From: Spartobacteria bacterium
Lineage (GTDB): Bacteria; Verrucomicrobiota; Verrucomicrobiia; Chthoniobacterales; UBA6821
DNA length: 11,472 bases
Assembly (NCBI GenBank): GCA_947466005.1
Contig: CANIBV010000046.1
Location: 1 to 11,472, forward strand
Direction of reading: 5' to 3'
Position 1 is the first letter of the stretch, and every line of letters starts with the position of its first letter. Below the pieces are notes generated by a model. That model was not told the DNA's origin. It ran no database searches and saw only the letters and a program-made list of their open reading frames with translations. This document shows, piece after piece, positions 7,527 through 11,472 of this stretch. The translations under genes were made by a program, and so were the position numbers.

Positions 7527-8114
7527 TCAGCGGGCCGCGGCAGACCCTGTTTTCTTCACCTCGGCTTCGTCGCGGAAGATGAGGGAGACGGAGTTGAGGC
7601 AGTAGCGAAGGCCCGTCGGTGCCGGGCCGTCGTTGAAGACATGACCGAGGTGGCCGCCGCAGCGCGTGCAGAGAATCTCGGTGCGGATCATGCCGTGAGT
7701 GGAGTCACGGATCTCGGCGATGTTTTCCTTCGCATAGGGCTGGTAGAAGCTGGGCCAGCCGGTGCCGGAGTGAAACTTGGATCCGGATGAGAAAAGCGGC
7801 AGGTCGCAGCCGGCACAGAAGTAGACACCCTGCTTGTGATTATCGAGGAGGTTGCCGCAGAAGGGGGCTTCCGTCCCCTTGGCGCGCAGGACGCGGTAGG
7901 CCTCGGTCCCGAGCTGCTTCTCCCACTCAGCGTCGGTCTTCACGACACGGGGGCTCTGAACGACGGGGCCCGGCTTGCCATCCGGACCGATGAGGCGGAT
8001 GGCAACGGGGGGGGAGGAGTTGTCTGGGGTCTTGGTCACGGGAGCGGCGGTGTTGCGACTGCACCCGATCATGGAGAGGAGAGCAATCAGGGGCAAGAGA
8101 TGACGGGGGCTCAT
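7527..8114 (-). CDS. msrB: Peptide-methionine (R)-S-oxide reductase MsrB, probable lipoprotein
   Basis: MsrB reduces the R form of methionine sulfoxide in proteins. From ATG 8114 the protein has 195 residues. It begins with MSPRHLLPLIALLSMIGC, a short lipoprotein signal with Cys18 as likely lipid site, then a Pro/Thr-rich linker to about residue 55. The SelR domain follows: APFCGNLLDN (Cys86), two zinc CxxC pairs (Cys100/103 and Cys149/152), KFHSGTGWPSF, GGHLGHVF and RYCLNSVSL with catalytic Cys172. Cys86 may act as the recycling cysteine, as in MsrBs that use an N-terminal one; this is inference. The frame is open back to 8210, but that extension translates the CGCAGAG repeat and would hide the signal peptide, so I reject it. 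The protein should repair oxidised proteins in the envelope. It heads an operon with the VIT gene. Confidence 0.93.
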   Translation of the reverse strand: MSPRHLLPLIALLSMIGCSRNTAAPVTKTPDNSSPPVAIRLIGPDGKPGPVVQSPRVVKTDAEWEKQLGTEAYRVLRAKGTEAPFCGNLLDNHKQGVYFCAGCDLPLFSSGSKFHSGTGWPSFYQPYAKENIAEIRDSTHGMIRTEILCTRCGGHLGHVFNDGPAPTGLRYCLNSVSLIFRDEAEVKKTGSAAAR

Positions 8115-8138
8115 GGGGAAAGCATAGCACAGAAAACG

Positions 8139-8268
8139 AAAAAGTATCGCGCAGAGGCGCAGAGACGCAGAGGGATGAAAATTTTTCAGGGGAAGCCTCA
8201 AGCCCTTCATCGATTCTTTCTTCGGCCTTTTTGTTTCTCTGCGCCTCTGCGCGAGTTAGTCCCTTTTT
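8139..8268. repeat. 130-bp element with inverted CGCAGAG repeats
   Basis: The left arm CGCGCAGAGGCGCAGAGA (8148-8165) is perfectly inverted at 8236-8253. The left arm carries three tandem copies of CGCAGAG spaced by one base (8150-8172); the right arm carries two copies in opposite orientation. Outside these, AAAAAG (8139-8144) faces CTTTTT (8263-8268). A smaller inner pair GATGAA/TTCATC lies near 8175 and 8207. The element fills the divergent gap between msrB and plsY, so it may carry or disturb their promoters. It resembles dispersed CGCAGAG-type intergenic repeats of several environmental phyla, from memory; I see no transposase and no second copy in this window. Confidence 0.8.
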
Positions 8269-8304
8269 ACTTGTCCCCGTCATTATGGGTGATGAGATCC
8301 AAGG

Positions 8305-8940
8305 GTGCTTTCCACGCTCTACCCTTGGTTTCTGATTGCGATCGGTTCCTACCTGCTCGGCTCGATTCCTGCCGGCTTCATTGCCGGGCGGATCTGCGGT
8401 GTCGATCTGCGCACGCAGGGGAGCGGGAACATCGGTGCCACCAATGCCTTGCGTGTCTTGGGCAAGCAGTGGGGCTACGCGGTTTTTCTCTTCGATTTTC
8501 TGAAAGGTTTCATCCCCGTGCTGGTGGCGCTTCAGTGGGGTGCCTCGGAGGGGGTTCATCCCCCATCAGCGCCAGGCGCCGTTGCCGCGCTCTGCTCACT
8601 GCTAGGCCACAGCTTTCCGGTCTGGCTGGGATTCAAGGGGGGCAAGGGGATCGCGACCTCGGCCGGCGTGATCGTGGGGCTTTTCCCCGCAGCGTTCCTC
8701 TTCTGTGTCGGAGCGTGGCTCCTGTTCTTCACCGTGGTACGTTATGTCTCCGTGGCGTCGATCGCCGCCTCGATCGCCCTGCCGACAGCCGTTGCGGCGC
8801 TCTTCCTGCTTCATCGTGCCGACTGGCTGGCCCTGCTGGTTTCCATCGTGATGTGTGCGCTGGCCCTGTGGCGGCACCGTTCCAATATTGCGCGCCTCCG
8901 TGCAGGGACGGAGCCACGATTTGAAAGGAGAAAGAAATGA
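8305..8940 (+). CDS. plsY: Acyl-phosphate:glycerol-3-phosphate acyltransferase PlsY
   Basis: PlsY, an inner-membrane enzyme, transfers the acyl group of acyl phosphate to sn-glycerol-3-phosphate to give lysophosphatidic acid. The 211-residue protein shows the family motifs: YLLGSIPAGFIAGR (16-29), GSGNIGATNALRVLG (39-53), GHSFPVWLGFKGGKGIATSAG (101-121) and a C-terminal HRSNIARLRAGTE (191-203). Several hydrophobic helices span the rest. The likely start is GTG 8305, which leads straight into the first membrane helix; ATGs nearby are out of frame. Only a weak AAGG precedes it. Its stop overlaps the gpsA start by 4 nt (ATGA). The promoter is probably in the 51 bp after the inverted-repeat element or inside that element; I saw no convincing boxes. 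Confidence 0.95.
   Translation: MLSTLYPWFLIAIGSYLLGSIPAGFIAGRICGVDLRTQGSGNIGATNALRVLGKQWGYAVFLFDFLKGFIPVLVALQWGASEGVHPPSAPGAVAALCSLLGHSFPVWLGFKGGKGIATSAGVIVGLFPAAFLFCVGAWLLFFTVVRYVSVASIAASIALPTAVAALFLLHRADWLALLVSIVMCALALWRHRSNIARLRAGTEPRFERRKK
8924..8930 (+). promoter_or_regulatory. Strong Shine-Dalgarno of gpsA inside plsY
   Basis: AAAGGAG lies within the last plsY codons, 6 nt before the gpsA ATG at 8937. With the ATGA stop-start overlap it indicates coupled translation of the two genes. Confidence 0.75.
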
Positions 8941-9950
8941 GTGTGCCTAGGGTCAGTGTTATCGGTGCAGGCGGATGGGGAACGGCGCTTGGGTTGCTGC
9001 TGGCAGGTCGTGGGATGGAGGTCTCCATCTGGGGTCATGATGCAGCGCATGTGGAGGCAATGAGGGCCGCGCGATGCAACGAGAAGTACCTCTCTGGGGT
9101 CGCCCTACCGGAGACGATCCGCCCGACAACAGATCTGGCACTCTGTGTCCGGGCTGACATTCTCCTGATCGCGGTTCCCTCAAAATATCTGGGGGCTGTT
9201 GCCGGACGAATTGCCAAGGCATCCGATGCCGATCGAGATCGACCCCCGGTGCTTGTTTCCTGCACGAAGGGCATTGAACTGCAGCACGGACTGCTCATGA
9301 GCGAGGTCATCGCCGATCAGTTTCCCTCGGCGACTCTGGCCGTTCTCTCCGGGCCGAATCTGGCGGGTGAGATTGCCAAGGGGATCCCCGCTGCCGGCGT
9401 GATAGGTTGCGCGGATGCTGCCGCGCTACGCGGCGTGCAAGGGCTCTTTGAGGGGACCACCTACCGCGCCTACACAAGCAATGACCTGCGCGGCATCCAA
9501 CTGGGAGGTGCGCTCAAAAATATCTTTGCGATTGGAGCCGGTGTCTCCGACGGGCTGGGACTCGGTGAGAATGCACGTGCGGGATTGGTCGCCAGGTCAC
9601 TGACCGAAATGACTCGTCTCGGAGTGGCCATGGGAGGCGAGCGGGAGACCTTCAGCGGGCTGAGCGGCATCGGCGACCTGATGGTCACCTGCTTCAGCAC
9701 CCGCAGTCGCAACCATCAGGTGGGAGTGCGGTTGGGCGCTGGCGAGACTCTGGCCGAGATCACCGCCTCGATGGCCACGGTAGCCGAGGGTGCTCCGACG
9801 GCAGCGAGCGCCTACGCCTGTGCGCGGAGGCTTGGCGTGGAGACCCCGATCATCGACGAGGTGAATGCCGTGCTGCAGGGCCAGAAAACACCCGCCCAAG
9901 CCATGACATCGCTGATGACCAGACAGCTCAGGGGAGAGGAAGAAGTGTAG
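8937..9950 (+). CDS. gpsA: NAD(P)-dependent sn-glycerol-3-phosphate dehydrogenase GpsA
   Basis: GpsA reduces dihydroxyacetone phosphate to sn-glycerol-3-phosphate in the cytoplasm, supplying the acceptor used by PlsY, which is encoded just upstream with a 4-nt overlap. The 337-residue length is usual. The Rossmann motif VIGAGGWGTAL (Gly10-Ala-Gly-Gly-Trp14-Gly) opens the protein. SCTKGIE carries Lys111 and GGALKNIFAIGAG carries Lys194, the two conserved active-site lysines. LSGPNLAGEIAKG, GENARAGLVARSLTEM and SGLSGIGDLMVTCFSTRSRNH are also characteristic. All key residues are present. The start is fixed by AAAGGAG 6 nt upstream. The last part of the operon is followed by 165 bp without a clear terminator. 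Confidence 0.97.
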   Translation: MSVPRVSVIGAGGWGTALGLLLAGRGMEVSIWGHDAAHVEAMRAARCNEKYLSGVALPETIRPTTDLALCVRADILLIAVPSKYLGAVAGRIAKASDADRDRPPVLVSCTKGIELQHGLLMSEVIADQFPSATLAVLSGPNLAGEIAKGIPAAGVIGCADAAALRGVQGLFEGTTYRAYTSNDLRGIQLGGALKNIFAIGAGVSDGLGLGENARAGLVARSLTEMTRLGVAMGGERETFSGLSGIGDLMVTCFSTRSRNHQVGVRLGAGETLAEITASMATVAEGAPTAASAYACARRLGVETPIIDEVNAVLQGQKTPAQAMTSLMTRQLRGEEEV

Positions 9951-9987
9951 GAAAAGCTGAAAAGCGTCCAGGGGAGAGCGAGGAGAG

Positions 9988-10091
9988 TCGAGCGAAGGGG
10001 GGCCAGAGGGACATTAAACAGTCCGCATCTGATCATCGAGGCCCCGTTGAGAGGAGGCATCCGGAGTTGGGGGAAAGCTTTCGACGCTCGA
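9988..10091. repeat. Nested short inverted repeats in the convergent gap after gpsA
   Basis: TCGAGCG (9988-9994) is inverted at 10085-10091, GGGGCC (9999-10004) at 10040-10045, and GGAC (10009-10012) at 10021-10024. The pairs are nested, so one folded structure is possible, but loops and bulges are large and there is no T run on either strand. It could be a structured 3' end for gpsA or the prepilin gene, or chance in GC-rich DNA. Nothing else is seen in this 165-bp gap. Confidence 0.25.
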
Positions 10092-10115
10092 TCCCCATCT
10101 ATCGACATCAGCCTT

Positions 10116-10676
10116 TTATGGCTTCGTGTCCACGTGACCATCGGCACGGAGGACGTTGATCTTTCCGAGATGGGGCATTCCCTTGTCGGAGCAGATGGTC
10201 AGGGAGGCCATGCGGTTCACCATGAAAGCGCCGCCCCGTGTGTAGAGGTGCACGTTTTCAGGCTGTTCTCCCTGAAGAATGGGCGACCAGAGGTAGCTGC
10301 CGTAGTTGGAGTCCGGCGAGGAGTCGGAAGGGCAGGTGAGCAGCGCATTCGTAACGCCGTAGTTAGAGAGGCATTGGAGCGGTTGAAGCGGCGAGTCGGA
10401 TGATGCCGCCGTGACTTCAGCATTGTTGGATCCGGTATTGTAGATAGGCGGGTAATGATGACCGTTGTCGGGATCCGCGACATATTGCAGCACGGCGATA
10501 CCGATCTGACGGAGATTGCCGGAGCACTTGGTTCCCTTGGCTTTCTGGATCCCCGACTGGATGGCAGGCATCAGCAGGGAGGCGAGCATGGCGATGATGG
10601 CGACCACCACCAGGAGCTCGACCAAGGTGAAGGCCCGTGGAGCTCCGCGGAAGCGATGCATCAGGTGATTGTTCAT
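10116..10676 (-). CDS. Prepilin-like protein (type II secretion/type IV pilin N-terminal signal)
   Basis: The 186-residue protein starts with a basic leader (MHRFRGAPR) and then AFTLVELLVVVAIIAMLASLLMPA, the class III signal of pseudopilins. Cleavage would fall between Ala15 and Phe16, with the conserved Glu20 at +5 of the mature protein. Ala replaces the classical Gly at -1. The hydrophobic helix is followed by AIQSGIQKAKGTKCSGNLRQIG, then a globular part with Cys51, Cys102, Cys115 and Cys162. It ends with HLGKINVLRADGHVDTKP, the H-x-G...NVLxxDGHV tail known in large prepilin-like families of Verrucomicrobiota and Planctomycetota. These proteins are thought to enter pseudopili or be surface-exposed; the individual role is unknown. 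The ATG overlaps the stop of the upstream unknown gene (ATGA), so the two are translated together. Confidence 0.9.
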   Translation of the reverse strand: MNNHLMHRFRGAPRAFTLVELLVVVAIIAMLASLLMPAIQSGIQKAKGTKCSGNLRQIGIAVLQYVADPDNGHHYPPIYNTGSNNAEVTAASSDSPLQPLQCLSNYGVTNALLTCPSDSSPDSNYGSYLWSPILQGEQPENVHLYTRGGAFMVNRMASLTICSDKGMPHLGKINVLRADGHVDTKP

Positions 10677-11472
10677 TGTCCCCGGGCTGCCTTGGCAGCA
10701 GCAGCGGCCTTCGCGTTGGTCTTGCGGTTAATGTAATTGACGGCGCGGGTGATGCGTTGCTCCGGAGTCTGCTTGGCGTCACGGAGAAGTCTCGCATCCT
10801 GCATTTTCTCGGCAAATGCAGGGTCGGCCATCATGGCCTGTATCTTGGCCCGGCGCTCCTCGGGAGTGAGTCCTTTGAGCGAATCAAAGAAGGCCTTCCT
10901 GTCATCCATCTCTTTTTTCGCCACCGCCTGCTGGGCTGGTCGGAGTTTCTTGATCTGCGCTAACTGGCGTTGCTCCATCCACTCCTGCTTGACGGTCTGC
11001 CGTGGAGGGCGGTCCTGGGGATTTTTATCTTCTGGCCGGGAGGCGCCACCCTCTTGCGGGGGGTCACCGCCGTCCGGGGGGGCACCAGCACCGCGGCGCC
11101 CGCGTTCGGAGAGGAGAAAGAGTTCCACGCTCTTTCCATGCACGGATCCGACGAGCAGCATGATTGCTTTGCCTACATGGTTTGTCTTCGGGAGATTCCG
11201 CACGGCTGGATTCCAGTCCCTCGGCAACACCGTCATGACGCCCGTTTTCTGAGAGGCCTCATCGAGTAACTTGGGGAGATCCAGTTCCGGTCCCTCGGGT
11301 TTCCATTCAAGGGAGCGTGGGTCGATGACCTCATCATTGCCCACTCCTAGGCCTCCCGCTTGGAAGCCCGGATAGTATGCGCTGGCCCAATTTTCCACAT
11401 TGTTCGATGCGCGCAGTTGGAGGATGGCCGCATTGAGGTCAGCTTTGCCAGGGGCAGCAAGATAGACGATCC
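10673..11472 (-). CDS. Unrecognised protein, 5' end outside window; coupled to prepilin gene
   Basis: The frame is open through the right edge, so the N-terminus is missing; 265 residues are visible. A GTG at 11396-11398 is internal, since codons upstream of it read smoothly (IVYLAAPGKADLNAAI...). Three zones can be seen. Residues about 1-120 are mixed, with DLPKLLDEASQKTGVMTVLPRDW and later VGKAIMLLVGSVHGKSVELFLL, a pattern faintly like the short N-terminal domains of secretins and TonB receptors. Residues about 123-157 are a Gly/Pro/Asp-rich linker. The rest is charged and helical, with LTPEERRAKIQAMMADP and an Ala/Lys-rich end. The stop overlaps the prepilin ATG by 4 nt, so a shared role in a secretion or pilus-like apparatus is plausible but unproven. 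I do not recognise the family. Confidence 0.7.
   Translation of the reverse strand, partial: IVYLAAPGKADLNAAILQLRASNNVENWASAYYPGFQAGGLGVGNDEVIDPRSLEWKPEGPELDLPKLLDEASQKTGVMTVLPRDWNPAVRNLPKTNHVGKAIMLLVGSVHGKSVELFLLSERGRRGAGAPPDGGDPPQEGGASRPEDKNPQDRPPRQTVKQEWMEQRQLAQIKKLRPAQQAVAKKEMDDRKAFFDSLKGLTPEERRAKIQAMMADPAFAEKMQDARLLRDAKQTPEQRITRAVNYINRKTNAKAAAAAKAARGQ

Noticed and set aside
8115..8210. N-terminal extension of MsrB
   Set aside because: The extra 32 codons translate the CGCAGAG repeat arm and would bury the lipoprotein signal that starts at 8114.
8148..8253. CRISPR-like repeat
   Set aside because: The units are 8-nt tandem and inverted copies with no regular spacers and no cas genes nearby.
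7836..8924. Plus-strand 362-codon open frame over msrB, the repeat and plsY
   Set aside because: It runs antisense to msrB, through the inverted repeat and then out of frame across plsY, which has all its motifs in another frame.

Overview
The window is GC-rich, densely coded bacterial DNA with no tRNA, rRNA, CRISPR array, transposase or phage gene that I can see. It looks chromosomal. The best guess for the source is Verrucomicrobiota, with Planctomycetota as the alternative. This rests on a prepilin with an AFTLVELLVV leader and a C-terminal H-x-G...NVLxxDGHV motif, on a CGCAGAG-type intergenic repeat, and on the general style of the proteins. It is an inference, not a proof.

Layout from left to right. 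(1) The end of a possible upstream ORF overlaps by 4 nt (GTGA) a Brp/Blh-type beta-carotene cleavage gene that makes retinal; a terminator-like hairpin follows. (2) A single gene with its own plausible promoter encodes a large lipoprotein with an alpha/beta-hydrolase domain. (3) On the minus strand, ppk1 (polyphosphate kinase) is followed by a membrane protein with a DUF4105/Lnb N-terminal periplasmic-type domain. (4) Divergent from ppk1 is a NUDIX hydrolase very like MTH1 (oxidised purine dNTPases). It converges on a minus-strand pair, msrB (lipoprotein methionine sulfoxide reductase) then a VIT/CCC1-type iron/manganese transporter. (5) A 130-bp element with inverted CGCAGAG repeats lies between msrB and plsY. 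(6) plsY and gpsA form a tightly coupled phospholipid-synthesis pair. (7) At the right edge, on the minus strand, an unrecognised gene running off the window overlaps by 4 nt a type II secretion/type IV-pilin-like prepilin gene.

Taken together, gpsA makes sn-glycerol-3-phosphate and PlsY acylates it, the first steps of phosphatidic acid synthesis. The NUDIX, MsrB, VIT and PPK1 products fit a stress and metal-homeostasis neighbourhood: nucleotide-pool cleaning, repair of oxidised envelope proteins, iron/manganese handling and polyphosphate. They lie in separate transcription units, so a joint function is only suggested by position. The Blh gene points to retinal production and so to a microbial rhodopsin encoded elsewhere. 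I found no convincing wholly new system. The least explained pieces are the coupled unknown gene plus prepilin, the DUF4105 protein beside ppk1, and the N-terminal half of the hydrolase lipoprotein.
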